Below, piece after piece: positions 49,531 to 58,568 of a stretch of DNA of 64,000 nt (positions within the stretch are counted from its first letter, which is position 1; each line of letters starts with the position of its first letter). The position numbers and the translations under genes are program-made. The notes below the pieces were generated by a model. That model made no database searches. It saw only the letters and a program-made list of their open reading frames with translations, and was not told the origin of the DNA. The DNA lies in NCBI RefSeq assembly GCF_021483235.1, contig NZ_JAKEEC010000008.1:1-64000 (forward strand). The letters are read 5' to 3'. Origin of the DNA: Arthrobacter alkaliphilus. GTDB lineage: Bacteria > Actinomycetota > Actinomycetes > Actinomycetales > Micrococcaceae.

Positions 49531-51036
49531 CTAGTCAAGCGGTGAATAGACCCGAAGCGCACGACGCCGGACCGCGAACTTCGCGGTCCGGACACCCGGC
49601 AACGGCTCGCCGTCGACCGCAATCACCAGCGGCGCTCCGATGGCCTCGATGCTGATTTCCCCGGCTTCACTGAAGTGGGCGACCTTCGATGTAGCCACGG
49701 TTCCGGTGACAACCGCCCACAGCAGCCGCAAGCGGGCGAAGGGCTCATCGGCTGTGACCATCCGAATGTCCAGCACCCCATCGTCAAGCACGGGCCGCAT
49801 CAGTGGCGCCAGATCCCGCGGGTAATACCGGCCGCGTCCTATATAAAGGATCCACAGCGTGTGGCGCACCCCGTTGATCAGGAGCGTGGTGGGAGTTGCC
49901 GCCCCGAAAGTGCGCAGGCCGGCAACGAGCCCCGCAAGGGGTTTCCCCAAGGCAGGCTGAAGGCGCTCACGGCGGCGGACCAAGTTGGGGTAGACGCCAA
50001 CACTGGCAGTATTCAGCATGATGAGTTCAGTGACCTCATCCGTGCCGTAGACCCCCCGGCCCGCGCTCACATGGCCCAGATCTGTCCACGCTGCAGAGCC
50101 CGTCTTGGCGGCCTTGAGGGCTCCTTCGAGGGACCGGGCGTCCACGTCGCGGGCAAAGTGGTTAAGCGTTCCGCCCGGCAGCACCAGCAACGGCAGTGAG
50201 CGTTCGACGGCGGCCGCCGCGGCGGTGCCGACCGTTCCATCGCCGCCCCACACCCCCACGGCCTTTGTCCCGGGCCGCCCTGCTGCGGCTTGGATTGCCG
50301 CAGGCACGTCATCGCCGTCGGAGATCAGGGTGATATGCGCTTTCGGGAATATTTTCCGCAGCTGGGCTTCGGTGTCCGTCGAGTAGGAACCGCCGAGGGC
50401 GTTGACCGCGATGCTCAGCCCCTCGCCGTCGCCCACTGCCGGCGCGTCGGCCGGTGTCCGGTCCGTGTCCGGAATGGGAGGCCGGGCCGGCCACCACTTG
50501 CGTGTCAAGAGGGCCGCTCCGGCGCCGAGCGCAGAGCCCAGCACAACGTCGGAAGGCCAGTGGGCCCCCGTGTGAACCCGGGAATACGCCACGCCGGCCG
50601 CAACAGGAGCCAGAACTGCACCAATGCGGGGATCCACCAGCGTGACGCCAAGAGTAAAGGCCACGGCAGATGCGGAATGGCCCGAAGGCATCGACGAGCT
50701 TGTGGGCTGCGGGTTGACAAAACGGAAGACCGGAAGGTGCTCGGGCAACGGCCGCGTACGTGGAAGAAGGGCCTTGAAGCCTAGGTTGGTGACGGCCGAG
50801 GCAACCCCAAGAGCCAGGAGTCCATGGATTGCGGCGTTGCGGGGCTTACCGGGAATTGCCGCACAGACGCCAGCCACCGCGAACCAGAGCTTGCCCTTTG
50901 TAGCGGCCCCCGAGAGGTTCTTCCAGAAGGCATCATGCCGGCCCTCCGGCCATCGGGAAACCACTCGGACAATGGCACGATCGAGCCGTGCTACCTTTTT
51001 AATGCCCCAGTGGCCCCATCGCAGCTTGCTGCCCAT
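49531..51036 (-). CDS. PAP2 phosphatase - diacylglycerol kinase fusion
   Basis: 501 aa from MGSKLRWGHWG (an open frame upstream to 51195 lacks a start signal). Residues about 1-190 form a PAP2 domain: KALLPRTRPLPE (acid-phosphatase motif 1), SSMPSGHSASAVAF (motif 2) and SRVHTGAHWPSDVVLG (motif 3), with three to five membrane helices. Residues about 215-500 form a diacylglycerol-kinase-like domain: VWGGDGTVGTAAAA, VLPGGTLNHFARD and VDGEPLPGV. Such fusions could recycle phospholipid or polyprenol phosphates; the substrate is not known. Divergent from the MacA-like gene. Confidence 0.92.
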   Translation of the reverse strand: MGSKLRWGHWGIKKVARLDRAIVRVVSRWPEGRHDAFWKNLSGAATKGKLWFAVAGVCAAIPGKPRNAAIHGLLALGVASAVTNLGFKALLPRTRPLPEHLPVFRFVNPQPTSSSMPSGHSASAVAFTLGVTLVDPRIGAVLAPVAAGVAYSRVHTGAHWPSDVVLGSALGAGAALLTRKWWPARPPIPDTDRTPADAPAVGDGEGLSIAVNALGGSYSTDTEAQLRKIFPKAHITLISDGDDVPAAIQAAAGRPGTKAVGVWGGDGTVGTAAAAAVERSLPLLVLPGGTLNHFARDVDARSLEGALKAAKTGSAAWTDLGHVSAGRGVYGTDEVTELIMLNTASVGVYPNLVRRRERLQPALGKPLAGLVAGLRTFGAATPTTLLINGVRHTLWILYIGRGRYYPRDLAPLMRPVLDDGVLDIRMVTADEPFARLRLLWAVVTGTVATSKVAHFSEAGEISIEAIGAPLVIAVDGEPLPGVRTAKFAVRRRALRVYSPLD

Positions 51037-51185
51037 CCCACCAGAGTATCGGCGGACCAGTTGGATTGTGCAGAGGGCGAGGATCGCGCGCCGCGTACGC
51101 TGGTCCCGGTAGGGCTGATCACGCGTAGGGTAAACCATCAGGTAGCACTCGGCATTCTCCAAGAGAACCACCATAGTCTTCGGGC

Positions 51186-52736
51186 ATGCTCTCAAGACCT
51201 CAACTCATCAACGGCGGCATCGGGGTGGCCATCGTCGGCATTGCCGCCGGCGCTTTCTTCGTGCTGAACGGTGTGCCGCAAACGGCTGCCGACACCACCG
51301 TCCGCACCATCGCCGTCACCGCAGCCGACCTCGCTGCAGTTTCCACAGCAAGCGGCAATGTCTCGCCCGCAAGCACCACCGTCATCAACGCGCAGAACTG
51401 CACAGGGCCCATCGCGACCGTCTCCGCGCTGATCGGTCAACAGGTCACCGCAGGGCAGGTGCTCGTCACCATCGACCCGACGAACGCCCAAAACGCCTTG
51501 GCCGTCGCCCAGGCGCAACTGGATTCCGCCGCGGCGCAGGCGAACCAACAACAGGCTTCAGCCAGCAACCAGGTGGCTTCGGCGAGCCAGAGCCTTACGA
51601 ACGCCCAACAAACGGCTGACCTCGACGCGAGCCAGCAAGCCAGTGCCGTGGCCGCAGCGCAGACCGCAGTGAACGATGACAATGCCAATCTCGCCACCGC
51701 CCAGGCGGCTGCCACTGCCCAGCCGAAAAGCCAGCCGGCCCAGAATGCCCTCAGCGCAGCCCAGGCCCAGCTGGCGAAGGACACTCAAGCGCTGACGCAG
51801 GCAACCAACCAACAAGCCAGCTCGGCGCTGAAGGACAAAGAGCAGATCGCCTCGGCATCGACGGCCCTCAATTCCGCCCAAAACAGTGGCGGCGCCACCT
51901 CCAACACCACCTCTGCCCAGGTTGCCGTGGACACCGCAACCAAGAACCTGGAGTCCTGCTCACTCGCGGCCCCGGTTTCGGGTACCGTCACGGCCGTGAA
52001 CGCCGTCGTCGGAGGCAACGCCGGCTCTTCCGGGTCCGGCTCGTCCGGATCTTCGGGTTCGTCCGGGGCATCCGGGGCTTCGGGTGCTTCGGGTTCTTCC
52101 GGTGCTTCCACGGGCGCCGCGAGCACAGCGTCTTCCGGACTGATCACCATCAGCGATACCGCGCACCTGCAGGTCATCGCCAATTTCGCCGAATCCGATA
52201 TCGCCGCCATGAAGATCGGCGACTCGGCCACCTTCACCTTCCCGGCACTCAAGACCAACCCGTCCGCGGCACCGGTCACCGGCACCATCACGGCGATCGC
52301 CCAAAACGCCACAACCACCAACAACGTGGTCAGCTACCCCGTGACGATCTCCATCACGAACGCCCCGGCTGCCCTGCGGCTCGGCCAGAGCGCCAACATC
52401 ACAGTCACCACGGCGACTGCCAAGAACGCACTGACCGTGCCCTCGCTTGCGATCACTACCACGGGATCCAAGCAGACAGTCAACGTGATGAAGAACGGGA
52501 CGCCAACGGCGGTGACCATCACCACCGGGATCTCGGACAACGGCCGCACCCAGGTGCTCACAGGACTCAACGCGGGCGACCAGATTGAACTCCCGGCCAT
52601 CTCCTCCACCTTGGACACCACCGGCACCAACGGACGAACCGGAACGGGCGGACTTGGCGGCACGGGCGGGTTCGGCGGCGGCTCCGGTTCCGGCTTCACG
52701 GGCGGCAGCGGTGGCTCCCGCGGAAATGGCGGGTAA
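51186..52736 (+). CDS. MacA/HlyD-type membrane-fusion (adaptor) protein
   Basis: 516 aa. N-terminal anchor helix (GIGVAIVGIAAGAFFVLNG), then a biotinyl-lipoyl-like start (ASGNVSPASTTVINAQNCTGPIATVSALIGQQVTAGQVLVTID). A long Ala/Gln-rich coiled coil follows (about residues 95-245), with the second lipoyl half at CSLAAPVSGTVTAVNAVVGG. A low-complexity SGSSGSSGASGASG linker (about 275-305) leads to beta-barrel domains (IVNAPAALRLGQSANITV-type) and ends in a Gly-rich tail. It links the ABC pump to the cell-wall side. No ribosome-binding site precedes ATG 51186; it may be leaderless. First gene of a MacAB-like operon. Confidence 0.9.
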   Translation: MLSRPQLINGGIGVAIVGIAAGAFFVLNGVPQTAADTTVRTIAVTAADLAAVSTASGNVSPASTTVINAQNCTGPIATVSALIGQQVTAGQVLVTIDPTNAQNALAVAQAQLDSAAAQANQQQASASNQVASASQSLTNAQQTADLDASQQASAVAAAQTAVNDDNANLATAQAAATAQPKSQPAQNALSAAQAQLAKDTQALTQATNQQASSALKDKEQIASASTALNSAQNSGGATSNTTSAQVAVDTATKNLESCSLAAPVSGTVTAVNAVVGGNAGSSGSGSSGSSGSSGASGASGASGSSGASTGAASTASSGLITISDTAHLQVIANFAESDIAAMKIGDSATFTFPALKTNPSAAPVTGTITAIAQNATTTNNVVSYPVTISITNAPAALRLGQSANITVTTATAKNALTVPSLAITTTGSKQTVNVMKNGTPTAVTITTGISDNGRTQVLTGLNAGDQIELPAISSTLDTTGTNGRTGTGGLGGTGGFGGGSGSGFTGGSGGSRGNGG

Positions 52737-52742
52737 GCAGCC

Positions 52743-53471
52743 GTGAACGACGCAGTCATCCAACTGGACTCGGTGAGCAAGATCTACGGCAAAGGCGAAG
52801 CCGAAGTACGGGCACTAGATTCCGTCAGCATCTCCATTGACCGGGGCGATTTCGTGGCCATCATCGGCGCCTCTGGCTCCGGCAAGTCCACCATGATGAA
52901 CATCATCGGCTGCCTCGACGGCGCCACCCAGGGGACTTACCACCTGGACGGCATCGATACCGGGACCTTGGACGAATACCAACTGGCGCAGATCCGGAAT
53001 CGGAAAATCGGCTTTGTGTTCCAGAACTTCAACCTGATACCCCGCACGCGGGCCGTGGACAACGTCTCCATGCCGCTTGCTTACGCCAAAGTGCACCGCA
53101 AGGAACGGCGCGAGCGGGCCTTGGAAGTGCTCGGCTCAGTTGGTTTGGCCGAACGGGCCGACCATAAGCCCTCACAGCTCTCCGGTGGACAGCAGCAGCG
53201 TGTTGCCATCGCCCGGGCACTCGTGACAAACCCGGTGTTGTTGCTGGCCGACGAGCCTACGGGCGCGCTGGACAGCAAGTCCTCACACGAAATCCTCGAC
53301 CTCTTCGAGTCCTTGCACGCAAGCGGCCGGACCATCGTGATGATCACCCATGAGGCGGACGTCGCGGCCCGGGCGAATCGCGTGGTCCGCTTCCAGGACG
53401 GTCACATCATCGAGGACCGCAGGATCCGCGCCATTAACGCGCACGCTGTTGCGACGGCGGTTCCGGCATGA
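52743..53471 (+). CDS. MacB/LolD-type ABC ATP-binding protein
   Basis: 242 aa from GTG 52743, six bases after the adaptor stop. Walker A GASGSGKSTMMNIIG, Q-loop VFQNFNLIPRTRAVDNVSMPL, signature LSGGQQQRVAIARAL, Walker B LLLADEPTGALD and the H-loop MITHEADVA. The region QLDSVSKIYGKGEAEVRALDSVSISI at the start is typical of the MacB/FtsE subgroup. Pairs with the FtsX-like permease, which it overlaps by four bases. Confidence 0.94.
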   Translation: MNDAVIQLDSVSKIYGKGEAEVRALDSVSISIDRGDFVAIIGASGSGKSTMMNIIGCLDGATQGTYHLDGIDTGTLDEYQLAQIRNRKIGFVFQNFNLIPRTRAVDNVSMPLAYAKVHRKERRERALEVLGSVGLAERADHKPSQLSGGQQQRVAIARALVTNPVLLLADEPTGALDSKSSHEILDLFESLHASGRTIVMITHEADVAARANRVVRFQDGHIIEDRRIRAINAHAVATAVPA

Positions 53472-54715
53472 TGATCGCGGAATCGGTTCGCTTCGCCCTG
53501 ACCGGGGTGATGGCCAACAAGATGCGCTCCATCCTCACCACCTTGGGCATCTTGATCGGCATCGCATCGGTCATCATCCTGCTGGCCGTGGGCGCCGGAA
53601 CCTCCAACGCCATCAAGGCCCAGATCGGCAAGCTCGGAACCAACGTGCTTACGGTCAGCCGCCAGACGACGGCGGGCGGCCGCTCAGCAGGTGGCGGACA
53701 AACCGTCACCGGTCCGCGCTCCCGCGGTACCAACCTGACGCTCCAGGACATGGCGGCGCTGACTGATCCCGTCATGGGCCCCGACGTCGCCGCGACGGCA
53801 CCGGTGGTCACGGCACAGAACGTCACGGGCACGTACCAGGACGCAACCCACGCGGTCGCCACCTTCGTGGGGACCACGCCGTCGTACTTTTCGATTTCGA
53901 ACGACACGCTCGCGGCAGGTTCCTACTTCAGCGACGGTGACGCCAGCAATGGCACCGCAGTGGCCGTGATTGGAAATACCGTGGCGCAGGACCTGGTGGG
54001 GAACTCGGTGACCTCTGCCGTGGGTCAGACAATCGCCCTCAACGGCCAGAATTTCGTGGTTTCCGGAGTCCTGGCCCAGAAGGGTTCATCGGGACTCAAT
54101 GATCCGGATGACATTGTGGTGATCCCGTACAGCGCCGCGCAGGATAAGTTCACCGGCTACTCGCCGTCCCTTTCCTCCATCAGCGTCCAGGCGAAGTCAG
54201 CCGACGTAATGAACCAGGCCCAAAACGAGATCCAAATGATCCTCGATGCCAGGCACAACGTCACTTCCGCAAACCGTGACTACCAAGTGCGGAACCAGGC
54301 GCAGATCCTCACGACGGCCACCACCACCACGGCAACGCTAACCATCCTCCTGGGGGCCGTGGCCGGCATTTCACTCCTGGTCGGCGGAATCGGCGTCATG
54401 AACATCATGCTTGTCACCGTCACCGAACGTACCCGCGAAATCGGCATCCGCAAGGCGATCGGAGCCTCGCGCGGCAGCATTGTGAGCCAATTCCTGATCG
54501 AGTCGCTCATTATTTCGCTGATCGGCGGGGTGCTTGGAATTGCCGCCGGCTACATCGGCAGCGCCTTCCCCCTGCTGGGAACGCAACCCGAAGTCCAGTG
54601 GTGGACCGTGTGGCTGTCGTTCATGGTATCCGCGGCGATCGGCTTGATTTTCGGAATCTACCCGGCCAACAAGGCGGCGAAGCTGCGGCCGATCGACGCC
54701 CTGCGGTACGAATAG
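53468..54715 (+). CDS. MacB/FtsX-like ABC permease
   Basis: 415 aa. One N-terminal helix (SILTTLGILIGIASVIILLAVGAG), a large external MacB_PCD domain (about residues 45-270) and three C-terminal helices in the FtsX domain (LTILLGAVAGISLLVGGIGVMNIMLVTVTERTREIGIRKAIGASRGSI, then LIESLIISLIGGVLGIAAGYIG and WLSFMVSAAIGLIFGIYPANKAAKLRPIDALRYE). This matches the tripartite efflux or signalling pumps such as MacAB. Substrate unknown; Gram-positive relatives export peptides or polymers. Confidence 0.94.
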   Translation: MMIAESVRFALTGVMANKMRSILTTLGILIGIASVIILLAVGAGTSNAIKAQIGKLGTNVLTVSRQTTAGGRSAGGGQTVTGPRSRGTNLTLQDMAALTDPVMGPDVAATAPVVTAQNVTGTYQDATHAVATFVGTTPSYFSISNDTLAAGSYFSDGDASNGTAVAVIGNTVAQDLVGNSVTSAVGQTIALNGQNFVVSGVLAQKGSSGLNDPDDIVVIPYSAAQDKFTGYSPSLSSISVQAKSADVMNQAQNEIQMILDARHNVTSANRDYQVRNQAQILTTATTTTATLTILLGAVAGISLLVGGIGVMNIMLVTVTERTREIGIRKAIGASRGSIVSQFLIESLIISLIGGVLGIAAGYIGSAFPLLGTQPEVQWWTVWLSFMVSAAIGLIFGIYPANKAAKLRPIDALRYE

Positions 54716-54755
54716 CCGCCCTTCAACTCAAAACAAAACCAATCAGGAGATCCAC

Positions 54756-55169
54756 ATGTCTTACCCCGCGCCCGAACCGGGTCCGCAAAACCAAACCGAG
54801 CCGCTGCCGCAATACTCCGCACAACCGCACCAGCCAACCGCGGTCCTACCGGCGGCCGAGGCACCCGCCGGGCAACCATGGGGGCAAGCGCCCGAGCCAT
54901 TCGTGCCCAAAAAGCGCTTCAAGATGGGTCGCCTGACGACGATCCTCCTCGCCGTCCTGCTGGTTGCCGTCGGATTCTTTGCCGGCGTCGGCGTCACCAA
55001 GGCCATGGACGCCCAGGCCCGTCCCGGCCGTGGCCAGTTCCAGAACTTCAATGGCGGCCAGGGCTACAACGGCCAAGGCGGGCAGCGCCGCAACCAGCAG
55101 AGCGGCGCTCCCACCAACGGGGCATCGCAGACTGCTGTCCCTTCGGCCCCGGCAACCAGCGCGCCGTAG
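54756..55169 (+). CDS. Small single-pass membrane protein, MacAB partner
   Basis: 137 aa from ATG 54756 with AGGAG seven to eight bases ahead. A proline/glutamine-rich cytoplasmic part (residues 1-52) precedes one membrane helix (LTTILLAVLLVAVGFFAGVGVTKAM). A Gly/Asn/Gln-rich extracellular part follows (GRGQFQNFNGGQGYNGQGGQRR), then an Ala/Ser/Pro tail. No family recognised. It lies 40 bp after the permease and before a strong terminator, so it belongs to the operon. It may tether or modulate the pump, much like the low-complexity ends of the adaptor. Confidence 0.7.
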   Translation: MSYPAPEPGPQNQTEPLPQYSAQPHQPTAVLPAAEAPAGQPWGQAPEPFVPKKRFKMGRLTTILLAVLLVAVGFFAGVGVTKAMDAQARPGRGQFQNFNGGQGYNGQGGQRRNQQSGAPTNGASQTAVPSAPATSAP

Positions 55170-55193
55170 CCGCCGTCCGGAAAACGACGAACT

Positions 55194-55234
55194 GACTTGC
55201 AGTTGTTGCCGTCGAACGGCAACAACTGCAAGTC
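55194..55234. terminator. Perfect 19-bp hairpin terminator between convergent genes
   Basis: Arms 55194-55212 and 55216-55234 are fully complementary around a three-base loop (CGA). On the + strand CATTTGCTTTT follows. The hairpin starts 24 bases after the stop of the small membrane protein and overlaps the stop codon of the convergent MFS gene (55233-55235), so it can serve both directions. Confidence 0.85.
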
Positions 55235-56426
55235 ATTTGCTTTTCGGGAGGGGCTTCGCGGCGCCGGCCAACCACAGGGCAATCAGGATCGGCACTCCGA
55301 TGGCAAGCAGTGCCATGCGGATACCGGTCTGGTCGCCCAGGTATCCCAGGAGCGGTGGTCCGGCGAGAAACGCCACGTAGCCGAGTGTGGAGACCACCGA
55401 GACGCGTGCGGCCGCGTGTTTCGGATCATCGGCGGCAGCAGACATGCCCATCGGGAAGGCCAACGCGGCGCCGATACCCCAGAGGGCCGCACCTACCCCG
55501 GCAAGGATGAGGTTGCCCGCGAAAACGAAGAGAGCCAGGCCCAATGCTGCGGCGGCCATGCTGACCCGCAGCACGGCTACGCGTCCGAACCGATCGATAG
55601 CACGGCCCCCAAGGAAACGCATCAAGGTCATCGCCGCCACGAAGAGGGCGAACAACAGAGCGCCCGTTGATTCGGAAGTGTTCAGGCCATCCACGGAAGC
55701 CTTGGCGATCCAGTCGTTTCCGGCGCCTTCCGTCAGGGTGGCCCCGAGGACGACGACGCCGATCAACAGAGTGCGGGAGTCGCGCCAGGCCAAGGGACCC
55801 TTCAAGGCGGGCGCGCCGTCGTCGTGAGCCGTTGCCGTGGATTGGTGCGGCATGAAGTAGCGGGGAGCAGTCACGGTGAGGAGGACCACGACGCCTGCGA
55901 TGACCAGCAAGTGCTCCGGCAGTCCGACGCCGATCTGGGAAAGCCATGCACCGACCAGCGCGCCAACAAAGGCACCCCCGCTAAAGGCTGCGTGGAACTG
56001 CGGCATGATGGTGCGCCCGAGGCGGTGTTCGACGTCGGCCCCCTCGATGTTCTGCGCCACGTCCCACAGGCCCACACCCGCACCGAAGAAGAACAGCGCC
56101 AGCGCAGTGGTGGCCACGGACCCCGCCATCAACGAGAAGGCGATTGCCGCTCCAGCCGACGCGGCCAACAGCCCGGCGGCGCGGACCGTGTTGGCCGTAC
56201 CGATCCGGCCCACAACCCACCCTGCGGAGGGCAGGGCAACGAGGGACCCGACCGCGGTGCACAACAAAAGCGTGCCCATCTGCCCGGAGGTAAGGTGCAG
56301 AGTCTCCGTGACGGCGGGTATGCGCGCCGCCCAGCTGGCGAAAACCAGCCCGTTCATGCCGAATACCAGGAAAGTGGCGATTGCCGCGGCATTGACGTTC
56401 GGTGCGGTTCGGGTGCTGGTGGTCAT
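55233..56426 (-). CDS. MFS transporter
   Basis: 397 aa with twelve hydrophobic segments. Features include NAAAIATFLVFGMNGLVFASWAARIPAVTETLHLTSGQMGTLLL at the start, GSLVALPSAGWVVGRIGTANTVRAAGL in the 2-3 region, FFFGAGVGLWDVAQNIEGADVEHRLGRTIMPQFHAAFSGGAF, and GRAIDRFGRVAVLR in the second half. The pattern (short first loop, NIEG..EH.LGR) fits the YbjJ-like family, whose substrates are unknown. Its stop lies within the terminator at 55194-55234. Confidence 0.88.
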   Translation of the reverse strand: MTTSTRTAPNVNAAAIATFLVFGMNGLVFASWAARIPAVTETLHLTSGQMGTLLLCTAVGSLVALPSAGWVVGRIGTANTVRAAGLLAASAGAAIAFSLMAGSVATTALALFFFGAGVGLWDVAQNIEGADVEHRLGRTIMPQFHAAFSGGAFVGALVGAWLSQIGVGLPEHLLVIAGVVVLLTVTAPRYFMPHQSTATAHDDGAPALKGPLAWRDSRTLLIGVVVLGATLTEGAGNDWIAKASVDGLNTSESTGALLFALFVAAMTLMRFLGGRAIDRFGRVAVLRVSMAAAALGLALFVFAGNLILAGVGAALWGIGAALAFPMGMSAAADDPKHAAARVSVVSTLGYVAFLAGPPLLGYLGDQTGIRMALLAIGVPILIALWLAGAAKPLPKSK

Positions 56427-56561
56427 ACGGTCAGAACTTCCTGTTGGCTTTGATGTACGGAAGGCGCATCCGGGGCGGCGTTCAGGCGGACTGGTAAAGC
56501 TGGTGCAAGGGAGATGCTTACCGCTTCCACCGTAGCGGGGAAAGTCCCCGCCCCCGACCCC

Positions 56562-56804
56562 GACGCCCGGTCACCTCTGACCCCAAAATCGGGAACGCCC
56601 GGTCACCTCCGGCGCCCCCGTCGGCGACGCCCGGTCACCTCTGGCGCCAAAGTCGGGAACGCCCGGTCACCTCTGGCGCCAAAGTCGGGAACGCCCGTTC
56701 AGATCCGGCCGACCGCCGTCGAGCAAGTGGGCGAGCGTTCCAGGAAAACACGTCATAGGTGACCAGGGGGTTTCCAAATAACGCACCAAAAGTGACCGGG
56801 CGTC
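56562..56804. repeat. 32-bp-period tandem array of a GACGCCCGGTCACCT repeat
   Basis: The 15-mer GACGCCCGGTCACCT (or AACGCCCGGTCACCT) starts at 56562, 56594, 56626 and 56658, with a degenerate copy at 56690. Successive starts are exactly 32 bp apart. The spacers (for example CTGGCGCCAAAGTCGGG) are also similar, so the whole unit is repeated. Two reversed copies follow at 56757 (degenerate) and 56790-56804. It occupies the 396-bp gene-free stretch between the MFS start (56426) and the ABC-F stop (56823). The same 15-mer recurs at 63152-63262. Confidence 0.9.
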
Positions 56805-56822
56805 CCCAGGGGCGGGCTGAAG

Positions 56823-58505
56823 TCAGCGCGCCCGCTCTACCCGGGACTCGTCCCAGACGGGTTCGGCGGATTCGTAGACCTTGCCGTCGGAACCGAAGAC
56901 GAGGAAACGGTCGAATGACTTCGCGAACCAGCGGTCGTGCGTGACGGCAAGAACGGTGCCTTCGAAAGCATCGATGGCCCGTTCCAAGGCTTCGCCCGAG
57001 TGGAGGTCCAAGTTGTCCGTCGGCTCGTCCAGCAGGAGCAGCGTGGCGCCGGAAAGCTGCAGCAGCAGGATCTGGAAGCGGGCTTGCTGTCCTCCGGAGA
57101 GCGACTCATATTTTTGCTCCGCCGACCCCACCAGCCCATACGAGTCGAGTGCGCCGGAAGCCGCCTCGCGCCCCAGCCCGGAACGGTGTTCGTCGCCGCG
57201 GTGCAGGATCTCCAGGAGCGTCCGGCCAAGGAGGTCGGGACGGGAATGTGTCTGCGCGAAGAATCCGGGACGGATCCTGGCACCCAGTTTCACGGTCCCT
57301 TCGTGCGGGACTTCGGCGATCTCGACGTCGGACACGGGCAGGTGCTCACGCTCAGGGTCCGTGCCGCCGGAGGCAAGCAGCCGCAGGAAGTGGCTCTTGC
57401 CCGAACCGTTGGAGCCCAGCACACCCACGCGGTCTCCGAACCAGATTTCGGTGGAGAACGGCTTCATGAGGCCCGTCAGTTCCAGCTTTTCGGCCACCAC
57501 CGCGCGTTTGGCCGTCCTGCCGCCGCGCAGCCGCATGTTGACGTTTTGCTCGAGGGGCAGGGCTTCGGGCGGCCCAGCCTCCAGGAACTTGGCCAGGCGG
57601 GTCTGCGCGGCCTGGTATTTGTTGGCCATGTCCGAGCGGAATGCGGCCTTGGTCTTGTACATGTTGACGAGTTCCTTGAGCTTCACGTGCTCCTCGTCCC
57701 AGCGCTTGCGCAGTTCCTCGAACCGTGCGTTGCGATCGCGGCGCGCGTCCACATACGTGCCGAATCCGCCGCCGTGGACCCAGGCGCCGGCGCCGTTGAT
57801 GCCGGGTTCGAGGGTTACGATCCGGCCGGCCGCGTTGTTGAGCAACTCGCGGTCGTGGCTGATGAAGAAGACCGTCTTCTTGGACTCATTCAGCTTGTTT
57901 TCAAGCCAGCGCTTGCCGGGCACGTCGAGGTAGTTGTCCGGTTCGTCCAGAAGCAGGAGCTGGTCCGGTCCGGAGAACAGTGCCTCCAGCACCAGGCGCT
58001 TTTGCTCGCCACCCGAAAGGCTCGACGCCGGCCGGTGCTGCGCGCGGTCGAAGGGGATGCCCAGCGCGGCCATGCAGACCTCGTCCCAAACGGTCTCGAC
58101 GTCGTAGCCCCCTGCGTCTCCCCAGTCCACGATCGCTTGGGCGTACCGCATTTGGGTGGGCTCGTCGTCGTGCTCCATCATGGCGAGCTCCGCCTCGTCG
58201 ACGGCGCGGGCGGCGGCGGCAAGCGCGGGCGGCGCCGCCGAGACGAGCAGGTCGCGCACGGTGGATTCGTCGCGGACTTGGCCGACGAACTGCCGCATGA
58301 TGCCCATGCTTCCGGACCTGCCCACCACGCCTTCATCGGGAACGAGGTCGCCGGCGATGATCTTGAAAAGTGTCGTCTTGCCGGTTCCGTTGGGCCCGAT
58401 TAACGCTGTCTTGCTGCCGTCCGGGACCTTGAAGGTCACGCCGTTGAGCAGTTGGGTGCCGTCGGAGAGGAAATAGTCGATGCCGGAAACGTCAATATGG
58501 GCCAC
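56823..58505 (-). CDS. ABC-F family ATPase
   Basis: 560 aa. Two ABC domains in one chain without membrane segments. The first has Walker A GPNGTGKTTLFKII, signature SSLSGGEQKRLVLEAL and Walker B QLLLLDEPDNYLD. The second has Walker A GSNGSGKSHFLRLL, signature LSGGQQARFQILLLQL and Walker B LLLLDEPTDNLD. The linker between them (about 245-320: RDRNARFEELRKRWDEEHVKLKELVNMYKTKAAFRSDMANKYQAAQTRLAKF) is the P-site tRNA-interacting motif region. ABC-F proteins act on the ribosome, some protecting it from antibiotics, others as general translation factors; which applies here is unclear. It reads as a standard long form with both glutamates present. Confidence 0.93.
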   Translation of the reverse strand: MAHIDVSGIDYFLSDGTQLLNGVTFKVPDGSKTALIGPNGTGKTTLFKIIAGDLVPDEGVVGRSGSMGIMRQFVGQVRDESTVRDLLVSAAPPALAAAARAVDEAELAMMEHDDEPTQMRYAQAIVDWGDAGGYDVETVWDEVCMAALGIPFDRAQHRPASSLSGGEQKRLVLEALFSGPDQLLLLDEPDNYLDVPGKRWLENKLNESKKTVFFISHDRELLNNAAGRIVTLEPGINGAGAWVHGGGFGTYVDARRDRNARFEELRKRWDEEHVKLKELVNMYKTKAAFRSDMANKYQAAQTRLAKFLEAGPPEALPLEQNVNMRLRGGRTAKRAVVAEKLELTGLMKPFSTEIWFGDRVGVLGSNGSGKSHFLRLLASGGTDPEREHLPVSDVEIAEVPHEGTVKLGARIRPGFFAQTHSRPDLLGRTLLEILHRGDEHRSGLGREAASGALDSYGLVGSAEQKYESLSGGQQARFQILLLQLSGATLLLLDEPTDNLDLHSGEALERAIDAFEGTVLAVTHDRWFAKSFDRFLVFGSDGKVYESAEPVWDESRVERAR

Positions 58506-58568
58506 GCGTTCAATCTTCCCATGGCCCGTACGTGACTCCTCAGCCGTCCCGGGCGGCGGCCCGCCTGC

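Noticed and set aside
56562..56804. CRISPR-like array (regular 32-bp spacing)
   Set aside because: The spacers are near-identical to each other, units are short, orientation flips at one end, and there are no cas genes. It is a tandem repeat.
56937..58403. A 488-codon + strand frame opposite the ABC-F gene
   Set aside because: The minus frame has two full sets of Walker and signature motifs.
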